A DNA stretch of 51,133 nt from positions 1-51,133 of the forward strand of contig NZ_PEKV01000018.1 of assembly GCF_002796975.1 (NCBI RefSeq). Direction: 5' to 3'. The translations under genes and the position numbers were made by a program. Each line of letters opens with the position of its first letter. The stretch's first letter is position 1. Below the pieces are notes generated by a model. It ran no database searches, was not told the origin of the DNA, and was given only the letters and a program-made list of their open reading frames with translations. Positions 26,522 to 35,366 of this stretch are shown piece by piece. Origin of the DNA: Ferrovibrio sp. (lineage in GTDB: Bacteria > Pseudomonadota > Alphaproteobacteria > Ferrovibrionales > Ferrovibrionaceae).

Positions 26522-27298
26522 ATGGATCAGGAGCAGGCAGTGGCAAAGGCCAAGACGCGCGGCGGCGACATTTGGGACAGCCTGCGCACGCTGATCTACG
26601 CCGTCCTGCTGGCGATCAGCATTCGCACCGTCGCCTATGAGCCGTTCCATATCCCGTCGGAATCGATGCTGCCGACCTTGTGGGTCGGCGACTATGTCTT
26701 TGTTTCCAAATTCGCCTACGGCTACAGCAAGTATTCCATCATCTTCAGCCCGCCGATCTTCGAGGGCCGTGCCCTCGGTTCGTCGCCCAAGCGCGGCGAC
26801 GTGGTGGTCTTCCGCTGGCCGCGCGATCCGTCGATCGATTATATCAAGCGCGTGATCGGTCTGCCGGGCGACCGTATCCAGGTCCGCGACGGTGCGCTGC
26901 TGATCAATGGCGAGCCGGTGAAGCGCCGTCGCGTCGAAGATTTCGAGCGCCACGACCGCTTCGGCAACGTGACCGAGCGGATTGAGCAGTGGGAGGAGAC
27001 GCTGCCGGGTGGCGCGACCTTCAACACGCTGAACCTCTTTAACTACAATGCCGGCGACAATACCGGCGTCTATACCGTGCCGGCCGGCCATTACTTCATG
27101 ATGGGCGACAACCGCGATAATTCGCAGGACAGCCGCGTGCCGGTCGAAGTCGGCGGCGTCGGCTATGTGCCGGCCGACCATCTGATCGGTCGCGCTGAAG
27201 TGCGCTGGATCTCGATCGACCAGAGCGCGTCGCTGCTCAAGCCCTGGACATGGTTCAGCGCCCTGCGCTGGAGTCGCATGTTCACCGGTATCAACTGA
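26522..27298 (+). CDS. lepB: signal peptidase I
   Basis: Membrane protease that removes signal peptides from exported proteins. One N-terminal membrane helix (about residues 19-38) precedes the catalytic Ser48 in PSESMLPT; the general base Lys109 is in YIKRVIGLPGD; and the box MMGDNRDNSQDSR is intact. 258 residues. The ATG at 26522 has AAGGG at good distance; an upstream TTG at 26513 is less likely. Position before rnc and era is the classical proteobacterial order. Confidence 0.96.
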   Translation: MDQEQAVAKAKTRGGDIWDSLRTLIYAVLLAISIRTVAYEPFHIPSESMLPTLWVGDYVFVSKFAYGYSKYSIIFSPPIFEGRALGSSPKRGDVVVFRWPRDPSIDYIKRVIGLPGDRIQVRDGALLINGEPVKRRRVEDFERHDRFGNVTERIEQWEETLPGGATFNTLNLFNYNAGDNTGVYTVPAGHYFMMGDNRDNSQDSRVPVEVGGVGYVPADHLIGRAEVRWISIDQSASLLKPWTWFSALRWSRMFTGIN

Positions 27299-27306
27299 GG
27301 CCGGCG

Positions 27307-28056
27307 TTGAACGCGGAGACCCGCAAACCGGCACTGGAGCAACTTCAGCAGGCGCTGGGCCATAAGTTCGCCGACACCAAACTGCTGGAAGAAGCGCTGG
27401 TACATCCCTCGGCCAACCCGCGCCGCAGCCGGGCCAAATCCGCCCGCACTAAGACCGCCGAAACGCCGCCGGCCGTGCGCGACTACAACCGCCTCGAATT
27501 CATCGGCGACCGCGTGCTGGGCCTGGTTGTTGCCACGCTGCTGGCTGAACGCTTTCCGCAGGCTGAAGCTGGCGAACTGGCGCTACGCTATAATGCGCTG
27601 GTCAAGCAGGAGAGCCTGGCGCGTTTCGCGCAGTCGCTCGGCTTGGGCGACTTCATTCAGCTGTCGCGCTCCGAACGCGATTCCGGCGGCGCTGGCAAAC
27701 CGGCGATCCTGGCCGACGCCTGCGAGGCCGTGGTCGCGGCGCTCTACCTCGATGGTGGGCTCAAGGTGGCCGAACGCTTTGTACGTCGCTACATGGAGCC
27801 GGCGTTAACTGAAGTCGCCAATGGCGCCGCCAAGGACCCCAAGACCGCGCTGCAGGAATGGGCAGCCGCGCGTGGCATGGCCGCGCCGCGCTATGAAATC
27901 GTCAGCACCGAAGGCCCGCCGCATGAACCGCATTTCACCGTTGCCGTGAAGCTCGGAAGTGGCGAACCAGCCAAGGGGCAGGGCGGCTCGAAACGGGCCG
28001 CTGAACAGGAAGCCGCCGGTCGTCTGCTCGACCGGCTTGTCACCGAGAAAGCATGA
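27307..28056 (+). CDS. rnc: ribonuclease III
   Basis: Double-stranded-RNA endonuclease that processes rRNA precursors and structured mRNAs. The nine-residue family signature lies in NRLEFIGDRVLGL; the second catalytic acid is in the DACEAVVAALYLDGG helix; the C-terminal dsRNA-binding domain (about 178-249) ends with KRAAEQEAAGRLLDRL. TTG at 27307 is chosen as start because GAGG lies just upstream and the reading frame otherwise runs back into lepB; it gives 249 residues. It ends overlapping era in ATGA. Confidence 0.94.
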   Translation: MNAETRKPALEQLQQALGHKFADTKLLEEALVHPSANPRRSRAKSARTKTAETPPAVRDYNRLEFIGDRVLGLVVATLLAERFPQAEAGELALRYNALVKQESLARFAQSLGLGDFIQLSRSERDSGGAGKPAILADACEAVVAALYLDGGLKVAERFVRRYMEPALTEVANGAAKDPKTALQEWAAARGMAAPRYEIVSTEGPPHEPHFTVAVKLGSGEPAKGQGGSKRAAEQEAAGRLLDRLVTEKA

Positions 28057-28979
28057 CTGAAGACATCGAAGTTTCCCCGACGGCGCCGCATTGCGGCTAC
28101 GTCGCCATCGTCGGCGCGCCGAATGCCGGCAAGTCCACGTTGCTGAACCGGTTGGTCGGCGCGAAGGTTTCCATCGTCTCCAAGAAAGTCCAGACCACGC
28201 GCGCCCGCATCACGGCGATTGCCATGCAAGGCGAGACTCAGCTGGTCTTCCTCGACACGCCTGGCATCTTCACGCCGAAGCGCCGGCTGGACCGGGCCAT
28301 GGTAAATGCGGCCTGGAGCGGCGTGGATGAAGGAGATGCGGTGCTGCTGCTGATCGATGCCGAACGCGGCTTCGACGAGGAGAGCCGCGCCATCGTCGAT
28401 GCCTTTAAGAACCGCAAACGCAAGAATGTTTTGCTGGCGCTGAACAAGGTTGATGCCGTGCAGCGCGAAAAGTTGCTCGGTCTGGCCAAAGAAATCAGCG
28501 AGGCTTACGATTTCGAACGCGTCTTCATGATCTCGGCGGAGAAGGGCACCGGCGTGGATGATGTGCGCGCCGATCTGGCCAAACGCATGCCGGCCGGTCC
28601 ATGGCTCTATCCGGAAGACCAGCTGGCCGATGTGCCGATGCGTTTCCTGGCCGCCGAGATCACGCGCGAGCAGGTCTATCGCAGCCTGCATGACGAACTG
28701 CCTTACGCGATCACGGTCGAGACCGAGAACTGGAAAGACCAGAAGGACGGTTCGGCCCGTATCGATCAGGTGATCTTCGTCGAGCGTGACAGCCAGAAGA
28801 AGATCGTGCTGGGCGAGAAGGGGCAGATGATCAAGCGTATCGGAGCTTTTGCCCGCAAGATCATGGAAGAGCAGTTCGAGCGTCGCGTGCACCTGTTCCT
28901 GTTCGTGAAGGTGCGCGAGGACTGGGGTGATGACCCCGAGCGCTATGAAGCCATGGGGCTGGATTTCCCCAAGGGCTGA
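28053..28979 (+). CDS. era: GTPase Era
   Basis: Essential GTPase that binds the 3-prime end of 16S rRNA and helps mature the small ribosomal subunit. G1 is GAPNAGKS (residues 21-28), the effector region follows with a conserved TT, G3 is LDTPG, G4 is LNKVD and G5 is ISAEKGTGV. The C-terminal KH domain contains the ILGEKGQMIKRIG-type loop (here VLGEKGQMIKRIG). 308 residues. Overlaps rnc by four bases. Last gene of the rightward core run. Confidence 0.97.
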   Translation: MTEDIEVSPTAPHCGYVAIVGAPNAGKSTLLNRLVGAKVSIVSKKVQTTRARITAIAMQGETQLVFLDTPGIFTPKRRLDRAMVNAAWSGVDEGDAVLLLIDAERGFDEESRAIVDAFKNRKRKNVLLALNKVDAVQREKLLGLAKEISEAYDFERVFMISAEKGTGVDDVRADLAKRMPAGPWLYPEDQLADVPMRFLAAEITREQVYRSLHDELPYAITVETENWKDQKDGSARIDQVIFVERDSQKKIVLGEKGQMIKRIGAFARKIMEEQFERRVHLFLFVKVREDWGDDPERYEAMGLDFPKG

Positions 28980-28989
28980 TTGCTTTCGG

Positions 28990-29910
28990 CTAAACGCCTG
29001 CCAGTAGCATGAAGATCGGCACGGTCACGAATGCCAGGACCGTGCTGACCGTGACGATGGCGGCGGCCAGCGGCGCATCGCCACCCATCTGTCTTGCGAG
29101 AATGTAGCTGGTGCTCGCCGTCGGCATGGCGCCCCACAGCACCATCACCTTGGTTTCCAGCGGCCCCAGGCCCCAGAGTTTCGCCGCGCCAAATAGCATC
29201 AGCGGATAGATCGCCAGCTTCAGCACGCTGGCCAGCAGCACGGCGCGGCCGCCGTTGCGCGCCGCCTCCCATTGCAGGCCGGCGCCCACGGTCAGCAGGC
29301 CCATTGGAGCTGCCATGCTGCCCAGCATCTTGAACACCGGCTCGATGCCCTGCGGCAGGGACAGGCCGGCGGCATTCATGGCGATACCGATCAGACAGGC
29401 GATGATCAGCGGGTTCTTGATCAGGAACAGCGCCTGCCCCTTCAGGCTGGTACTCTGTCCATGCGCGCCATAGCGTGCCAGCGTCAGCACGCAAAGCACG
29501 TTCAGCACCGGGATGGCGAGCGAAATGGCGATGGCAAACAGCGTGATGCCGGCGCCGCCCTCCAATGCCGCCACGGCGCCGAGGCCGACGAAGGTGTTGA
29601 ACCGCAGCGAGCCCTGGAACAGCGATGTAAATCCAGGCCCGTCAACTTTTGCCAGGGGTCGCAGCAGATAAACCAGCGCGGCCTGCAGCAGGATCACGGC
29701 CAGCAATGCGCCCAGCATGCCGGTCGGGTCGAGATTGCCGAGCCGCGCATTGCTCAGATTGTCGACCAGCAGAACCGGGAAGAAGATGTAATACGTCATC
29801 TTGTCGGCCAGCGGCCAGAAGGCTTCGCCGGGGAAATTATAACGCTTGAGCGCGCCACCGAGCGCGATCAGCAGGAAGATCGGAATGATGGCAAAAATGA
29901 CGGAGAGCAT
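28990..29910 (-). CDS. AEC family transporter (auxin efflux carrier-like permease)
   Basis: A 306-residue inner-membrane permease with about ten hydrophobic helices in two halves, starting MLSVIFAIIPIFLLIALGGAL. The helix-breaking motifs PVLNVLCV, NPLIIACLIGI and NAAGLSLPQ are typical of the bacterial AEC/BART transporters, which move malonate, malate or related organic anions. Substrate cannot be read from sequence. It is convergent with era (10 bases apart) and is followed on its upstream side by a small membrane-protein gene on the same strand. Confidence 0.85.
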   Translation of the reverse strand: MLSVIFAIIPIFLLIALGGALKRYNFPGEAFWPLADKMTYYIFFPVLLVDNLSNARLGNLDPTGMLGALLAVILLQAALVYLLRPLAKVDGPGFTSLFQGSLRFNTFVGLGAVAALEGGAGITLFAIAISLAIPVLNVLCVLTLARYGAHGQSTSLKGQALFLIKNPLIIACLIGIAMNAAGLSLPQGIEPVFKMLGSMAAPMGLLTVGAGLQWEAARNGGRAVLLASVLKLAIYPLMLFGAAKLWGLGPLETKVMVLWGAMPTASTSYILARQMGGDAPLAAAIVTVSTVLAFVTVPIFMLLAGV

Positions 29911-29980
29911 ATCGGACTCGGGCGGGGAGATACTGCGGACGAGTCTAGCCCAGGCGGCGCCCTAAAACTAATGCCGAGAA

Positions 29981-30349
29981 CTAATGCTCAACCAGAATGA
30001 TCAGCAGATCGACAGCGCGGGTGGCGAAGCCGAAGCCGAGATAAAGCGCGAGTGCACGCAGGCCGGCTTCGCGCCAGGCATGATATTTGTCCGAAGCCAT
30101 TTTTGAGGAGGCGCGCGGGACGAGTGGCACCGCAGTGACCGTGACCGCCTCGTAGCTCGGCGTATCTATTTCCTCCGGCACGAGGAATTCAGCGACGCGG
30201 GTGCGGTCGGGCCCGTAGATGCGCCGCCAGCGGAAGGCTTCGGCCTCGGCGCGTTCGGCATCGCCATGGGAGGCGCGCGGAATCCAGCTGTCGGCCAGTC
30301 GTGTCATCACGACATAGCGGGGGATGATGATTTCCGTCTGGACGCCCAT
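29981..30349 (-). CDS. hypothetical protein with C-terminal membrane helix
   Basis: A 122-residue protein not recognised as a named family. The first 85 residues are soluble and fairly charged (MGVQTEIIIPRYVVMTRLADSW), containing FRWRRIYGPDRTRVAEF; the last 30 (ALALYLGFGFATRAVDLLIILV) form one probable membrane helix near the C-terminus. It is divergent from the AsmA-like gene, and its promoter region holds the CtrA-type site at 30384-30398. Confidence 0.6.
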   Translation of the reverse strand: MGVQTEIIIPRYVVMTRLADSWIPRASHGDAERAEAEAFRWRRIYGPDRTRVAEFLVPEEIDTPSYEAVTVTAVPLVPRASSKMASDKYHAWREAGLRALALYLGFGFATRAVDLLIILVEH

Positions 30350-30383
30350 GAGACGTACTGTGTCAGGTCACGATTAACGAATT

Positions 30384-30398
30384 TTAAACAGCCGTTAA
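30384..30398. promoter_or_regulatory. CtrA-type binding site TTAA-N7-TTAA
   Basis: TTAAACAGCCGTTAA is an exact full-site match to the consensus recognised by the alphaproteobacterial cell-cycle regulator CtrA, with another TTAA 10 bases upstream. It lies in the 125-base divergent region between the small membrane-protein gene and the AsmA-like gene, 35 and 77 bases from their starts. Match to consensus is seen; binding is inference. Confidence 0.5.
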
Positions 30399-30474
30399 TT
30401 TTTCCTCTCGCCGGCAATTTCTGACGGAACTCCAAGGACATACCAGGGGTTCTGTTATCCAACCGGAGATTGCC

Positions 30475-32535
30475 ATGGCCACGCCCAATCCGCGGGGAAA
30501 AACACCAGAATCGCGGGAAAAATCCACCCCTCGGTCGTTCTGGCGCCGTCCGTGGTGGCACTGGATGGCGGGCGGATTGGCCGTATTGCTGGTTGCCCTC
30601 GTGGCGGTGGCTGCGCTGTTCGACTGGAACTGGCTGCGCAATCCGGCGCAGAGCTTCATTACCGCGACGACGGGCCGGCAGACCGTGATCAACGGGCGGC
30701 TGGATGGCGAGTGGTCACTCACCCCGCGTTTCGTCGTTGAAGATTTCCATATGGCCAACGCTGAATGGGCAAAGGAAAAGGAACTCGTCAGCTTTGAGCG
30801 TGCCGAGATCGTGGTCGATTTACGCGAGATGTTGCGCGGCCGAACAGTGCTGCCTGAAATCAAGCTGGTGAAGCCGCGGGTGGCACTGGAGCGGCGCGCC
30901 GATGGCGAGGGTAACTGGACCTTCGGCGTGAAGGTGGCCAAGGATGTTGCCGCGCCCGAGGATCGTACCGAGATGCCGCTGATCGGCCGGCTCCGTATCG
31001 AGGACGGCCGCTTCCTTTATCGCGACGAGAAGGTTGGTGTCGATATCGATGCTGAAGTCGCCACTGTGGTCGGTGCCAACAGCGAGGGCAGGGATCGCGT
31101 GCGGCTCGGCGGTCGCGGCACCATGCATGGCGAAGCCTTTCGGCTGCGTATGACCGGTGGTTCGCTGCTGTCGTTGCGCGAAAGCGAGGAACCCTATCCG
31201 CTGACTATCGAAATGGTGGTGGGCGAGACGCGTGGCCGCATCTCCGGAACGCTGGCCGATCCCATCAAGTTCGAGGGGCTCGACCTCGATATTGCGCTGA
31301 GCGGTCCCGATCTCGCCCGGCTGCAGATCATCACCGGCGTACCGCTGCCGATGACGCCGCCTTACGATCTGAAAGGCCGTTTGCATCGTGACGGTGCGGT
31401 CTGGCGCATCGAGACTATGGCAGGCCGGGTCGGCAACAGCGATCTGGGTGGCATGATCGAGATCGATACCGGGCGCGAGCGACTCTACCTAGAGGCCGAT
31501 CTGCGTTCGAAGGTGCTGGACTATCGCGATATCGGGCCTCTCGTGGGCCTGCGACCGGAAGAAGAGCGCCCGCCGAACACCGACGCCATGACCGAGAACC
31601 AGAAGGCGGCGGCGCAGAAAGCCGGAAAGCCGGCAGCAGATAAGGGCCCGCCGCCGCGCGTGCTGCCTGACGCGCCGCTGGCGGTTGAGCAGATCCGCGA
31701 AGTCGATGCCAAGGTGAAGTTCCACGGCGACAAGGTGGAAGCGCCCAATACGCCGCTCAGTGCGGTCGATCTCGACCTGCTGCTGGAAAACAGCGTGCTG
31801 CATCTGCGACCGCTTAAACTGGGTGTCGCCGGCGGACAGGTGAATGCCGATATCCGTATCGATGCGCGCAGCGATGCCGTGCTGACGCAGTACGACGTGA
31901 AACTCAACAAATTCCGGCTCGAACGATTCCTGGAATCCGCCGGCCTGAAAGACAGCGGCAGCGGCGAGATCAGCGGCCGTATCCAGCTGGTCGGCTATGG
32001 CGACACGGTGCAGAAGTCGCTCGGCAGCGCCAACGGCCAGATCCGCATGGCGATGGAGAACGGTTCGCTGTCGAACCTGGCGATGGAACTGGTCGGACTT
32101 GATGTCGGCCAGGCAGCACTTTTCTGGGCCGGTGGCGACAAGCAGATTCCGCTGCGCTGCTTCGTCACCGATTTCAACGTCGAGCAGGGCCTGATGACGC
32201 CGCGCGTCTTCGTGCTGGATACCACCGACACGACGGTCACGGCCGAGGGCAGCATCAGCCTGACGCAGGAACTGCTTGGGCTGAAGATCAAGGCACATCC
32301 GAAGGATCCCAGCCTGCTGGCGGCGCGCACGCCGATCAACATCAAGGGCGCCTTCAGCCGGCCGTCGATCGGCGTCGATGCCGGTCCGCTGGCGGCGCGC
32401 GGCGCGGGCGCGGTGGCGCTTGGCGTGCTGCTGACGCCGCTGGCCTCGATCCTGGCCTTCATCGAGCCGGGCCTGGAAAGCGACAGCGACTGTGCGGCGC
32501 TGCTCAAGCAGGTACAGAGCGGGCGGCCGGGATGA
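30475..32535 (+). CDS. AsmA family protein
   Basis: A 686-residue envelope protein. A basic, proline-rich cytoplasmic start (residues 1-24) is followed by one membrane helix (about 28-48), then a large periplasmic part. AsmA features seen: the N-terminal block FNWLR-like (FDWNWLRNPAQSFITATTGR), a central region DLRSKVLDYRDIGPLVG, and the C-terminal IRIDARSDAVLTQYDVKLNKFRL-type beta-strand repeats. AsmA-like proteins resemble bridge-like lipid-transfer proteins between the two membranes. A charged low-complexity insert lies at about 362-400. Its stop overlaps the YihY-like gene by four bases. Confidence 0.87.
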   Translation: MATPNPRGKTPESREKSTPRSFWRRPWWHWMAGGLAVLLVALVAVAALFDWNWLRNPAQSFITATTGRQTVINGRLDGEWSLTPRFVVEDFHMANAEWAKEKELVSFERAEIVVDLREMLRGRTVLPEIKLVKPRVALERRADGEGNWTFGVKVAKDVAAPEDRTEMPLIGRLRIEDGRFLYRDEKVGVDIDAEVATVVGANSEGRDRVRLGGRGTMHGEAFRLRMTGGSLLSLRESEEPYPLTIEMVVGETRGRISGTLADPIKFEGLDLDIALSGPDLARLQIITGVPLPMTPPYDLKGRLHRDGAVWRIETMAGRVGNSDLGGMIEIDTGRERLYLEADLRSKVLDYRDIGPLVGLRPEEERPPNTDAMTENQKAAAQKAGKPAADKGPPPRVLPDAPLAVEQIREVDAKVKFHGDKVEAPNTPLSAVDLDLLLENSVLHLRPLKLGVAGGQVNADIRIDARSDAVLTQYDVKLNKFRLERFLESAGLKDSGSGEISGRIQLVGYGDTVQKSLGSANGQIRMAMENGSLSNLAMELVGLDVGQAALFWAGGDKQIPLRCFVTDFNVEQGLMTPRVFVLDTTDTTVTAEGSISLTQELLGLKIKAHPKDPSLLAARTPINIKGAFSRPSIGVDAGPLAARGAGAVALGVLLTPLASILAFIEPGLESDSDCAALLKQVQSGRPG

Positions 32536-33416
32536 ATATCCGGCTGCTGAGCCTCGGCCGGCTGCTGATCAATACCGGCCGCGCGATGATCAACAGCCTG
32601 TCCTTCGAACTGGCTGGCTACATCGCCTATACCGGCCTGCTGGCGATCTTTCCCTTCCTGATCTTCCTGGCAGCGCTGGCCGGCTTCCTCGGCACCTCTG
32701 CCGGCGGGCTGGCCTCGGTGCAGAGCATGCTCGACCTGCTGCCGCAGGATGTCGCGCAGACGCTGTCGCCGGTGATCCATGAGGTGATCGATACCCGCGA
32801 CGGCGGGTTGCTCACGCTCGGTCTGCTCGGTGCGCTCTGGGTGGCGTCGAACGGCATCGACGCGCTGCGGATCGCACTCAATGCTGCCTATGACATCGAG
32901 GAAGCGCGGCCCTGGTGGCTGATCAAGCTGGGCAGCATCGGGGCCATTATCGTCGGTGGCGTGGTCTTCCTGCTGCTCTCGGTCCTGGTCATCCTCGGCC
33001 CCGTCATCTGGAAAGGGCTGCTCTGGCTGTTTCCGCTCGGAGAGGGCGACATTTGGGCCTTCAGCACGGTGCGCTATCTGCTGGCCACCCTGGTGCTGAT
33101 GACCGCCCTGCTGGCGCTGCATCGCTGGCTGCCGGGCGCCTGCCTGCGGGTCCGCAACCTGCTGCCCGGCGTGATCGCCACCACCATACTCTGGCTGTCT
33201 GCCGCCAGCCTGTTCTCGATCTATGTTGCCAAACTGGGTAGCTACAGCGCCACCTATGGCAGTCTCGGCGGGGTGATCGTCACCCTGGTCTTCTTCTATG
33301 TCTCGGCCGTGCTTTTCATCTTTGGCGCCGAACTGAACTCCGCCCTGTTGCGGCGCGAAAAAAGGCAGGCGGACAAAACCACGCCCGCGGACGCAAAGCC
33401 TCTGGCCGGAAGCTGA
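32532..33416 (+). CDS. YihY/virulence factor BrkB family membrane protein
   Basis: A 294-residue inner-membrane protein with about six hydrophobic helices, starting in the cytoplasm with MNIRLLSLGRLL. Family blocks: AGYIAYTGLLAIFPFLIFLAA near the start and YSATYGSLGGVIVTLVFFYVSA near the end, then GAELNSAL. Members were once annotated as ribonuclease BN; that assignment was withdrawn, and function remains unknown. ATGA overlap with the AsmA-like gene suggests a shared envelope role. Confidence 0.9.
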   Translation: MNIRLLSLGRLLINTGRAMINSLSFELAGYIAYTGLLAIFPFLIFLAALAGFLGTSAGGLASVQSMLDLLPQDVAQTLSPVIHEVIDTRDGGLLTLGLLGALWVASNGIDALRIALNAAYDIEEARPWWLIKLGSIGAIIVGGVVFLLLSVLVILGPVIWKGLLWLFPLGEGDIWAFSTVRYLLATLVLMTALLALHRWLPGACLRVRNLLPGVIATTILWLSAASLFSIYVAKLGSYSATYGSLGGVIVTLVFFYVSAVLFIFGAELNSALLRREKRQADKTTPADAKPLAGS

Positions 33417-33473
33417 TCCGCTGGACTATGCTCCGTCCCCTGTGCTTTGCCTCAAGGGATGGGACCAGCAGCC

Positions 33474-35246
33474 ATGGCAACCAAGAAGAAGACCGCCGCG
33501 CCGAAAAAGGCCAGGAGCGGCCGGGCCAATCCGAAACTCGACAAGGCGAAGCTGCCGAGCCGGCATGTCACGGTCGGTCCCGAGCGCGCCCCGCATCGCA
33601 GCTACTATTACGCGATGGGCATGACCGAGAAGGAAATTGCCCAGCCCTTCGTCGGCGTCGTCACCACCTGGAACGAAGCCGCGCCCTGCAACATCACACT
33701 CGGCCGTCAGGCCCAGGCGGTGAAGAAGGGCGTTAAGGCCAATGGCGGCACGCCGCGCGAATTCACCACCATCACGGTGACCGACGGCATCGCCATGGGT
33801 CACCAGGGCATGAAGTCATCGCTGATCAGCCGCGAAGTCATTGCCGACAGCACCGAACTGACCGTGCGCGGCCACTGCTACGACGCCATCGTCGGTCTGG
33901 CCGGCTGCGACAAGTCGCTGCCCGGCCTGATGATGGCCATGGTGCGCCTGAACGTGCCGTCGATCTTCATGTATGGCGGTTCGATCCTGCCCGGCCGTTT
34001 CCGCGGCAAGGATGTCACCGTCATCGACGTGTTCGAAGGTGTCGGCAAGTTCGCCGCCGGCCAGATGGATGCGGCCGAGCTGCACGAACTGGAATGCGTG
34101 GCCTGTCCGTCGGCCGGCAGCTGCGGCGGCCAGTATACCGCCAACACCATGGCCTGCGTGTCGGAAGCCATCGGCCTGGCGCTGCCGGGTTCGGCCGGCG
34201 CGCCGGCACCGTATGAGACGCGCGACCAGTATGCCGAAGCCTCGGGCAAGCAGATTGTCGAGCTGATCAGGCTCGGCATCCGTCCGCGCGACATCGTCAC
34301 CCGCAAGGCGCTGGAGAATGCCGCCCGCGTCGTCGCCGCCACTGGCGGTTCGACCAACGGCGCGCTGCATCTGCCGGCGATCGCGCATGAGGCCGGCATC
34401 CGCTTCGACCTCGATGATGTCGCCAGGATCTTCAAGTCGACGCCCTATATCGCCGACCTCAAGCCGGGCGGGCGTTATGTCGCCAAAGACATGTACGAGA
34501 TCGGCGGGGTGCAGGTGGTGCTGAACGAGCTGCTGAAAGGCGGCTTCATCCATGGCGACTGCCTGACCGTGACCGGCAAGACCATCGAGCAGAATCTGAA
34601 AGGCGTCACTTTCCCGAAGAACCAGGATGTGGTGCGGCCGATCAGCAATCCGATCACCAGGACCGGCGGTGTGGTCGGCCTGAAGGGCAATCTGGCCCCG
34701 CGCGGCGCCATCGTGAAGGTGGCGGGCATGAGCCGGCTGAAGCATGTCGGTCCGGCGCGGGTGTTCGACTCCGAAGAAGCCGCCTTTGCCGCCGTGCAGG
34801 CCAAGAAGTACAAGGAAGGCGACGTGATCGTCATCCGCTACGAAGGCCCCAAGGGCGGTCCGGGCATGCGCGAGATGCTGTCCACCACCTCGGCAATCTA
34901 CGGCCAGGGCATGGGCGAGAAGATCGCGCTGATCACCGACGGGCGTTTCTCCGGCGGTACGCGCGGCTTCTGCGTCGGCCATGTCGGGCCTGAGGCTGCG
35001 GTCGGCGGCCCCATCGGCCTGATCAAAAACGGCGACATCATCACCATCGATGCCGTGAAGGGCATTCTGAGCGTGGATGTTTCGGCGAAGGAATTCGCCG
35101 CGCGCAAGAAGAAGTGGAAGCCGCGCAAGACCGCGTACCAGTCGGGCACCTTGTGGAAATACGCCCAGACCGTGGGCGATGCCCATGACGGCGCGGTGAC
35201 GCATCCCGGCGGCGCCAAAGAAGTGTCGGAATACGCCGACATCTAG
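33474..35246 (+). CDS. ilvD: dihydroxy-acid dehydratase
   Basis: Fe-S enzyme of branched-chain amino-acid synthesis, converting 2,3-dihydroxy-isovalerate or -methylvalerate to the 2-oxo acid. Cluster cysteines lie in APCNITL, GCDKSLPG and ACPSAGSCGGQYTANTM; the substrate and lysine block is GRFSGGTRGFCVGH. 590 residues from ATG 33474, with a lysine-rich N-terminal lead of about 20 residues; two further in-frame starts at 33447 and 33459 cannot be excluded. Other IlvD/Edd-family sugar-acid dehydratases are possible, but motifs favour IlvD. Confidence 0.9.
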   Translation: MATKKKTAAPKKARSGRANPKLDKAKLPSRHVTVGPERAPHRSYYYAMGMTEKEIAQPFVGVVTTWNEAAPCNITLGRQAQAVKKGVKANGGTPREFTTITVTDGIAMGHQGMKSSLISREVIADSTELTVRGHCYDAIVGLAGCDKSLPGLMMAMVRLNVPSIFMYGGSILPGRFRGKDVTVIDVFEGVGKFAAGQMDAAELHELECVACPSAGSCGGQYTANTMACVSEAIGLALPGSAGAPAPYETRDQYAEASGKQIVELIRLGIRPRDIVTRKALENAARVVAATGGSTNGALHLPAIAHEAGIRFDLDDVARIFKSTPYIADLKPGGRYVAKDMYEIGGVQVVLNELLKGGFIHGDCLTVTGKTIEQNLKGVTFPKNQDVVRPISNPITRTGGVVGLKGNLAPRGAIVKVAGMSRLKHVGPARVFDSEEAAFAAVQAKKYKEGDVIVIRYEGPKGGPGMREMLSTTSAIYGQGMGEKIALITDGRFSGGTRGFCVGHVGPEAAVGGPIGLIKNGDIITIDAVKGILSVDVSAKEFAARKKKWKPRKTAYQSGTLWKYAQTVGDAHDGAVTHPGGAKEVSEYADI

Positions 35247-35270
35247 GCGCGGCGGTTTTCATACAACATT

Positions 35271-35351
35271 GTCATGCCCGGCCTTGTGCCGGGTATCCAC
35301 GCCTTTGTCTGAAGAGAAGACGTGGATGGCCGGGACAAGCCCGACCATGAC
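35271..35351. repeat. REP-like palindrome, copy 1
   Basis: Two imperfect 31-base arms (35271-35301 and 35321-35351), each of GTCATGCCCGGCCTTGTGCC type, around a 19-base loop. It lies between ilvD and the second M81 peptidase gene. Closely related to the copy at 37181-37292. Confidence 0.8.
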
Positions 35352-35366
35352 ACCGGGGAGATATAC

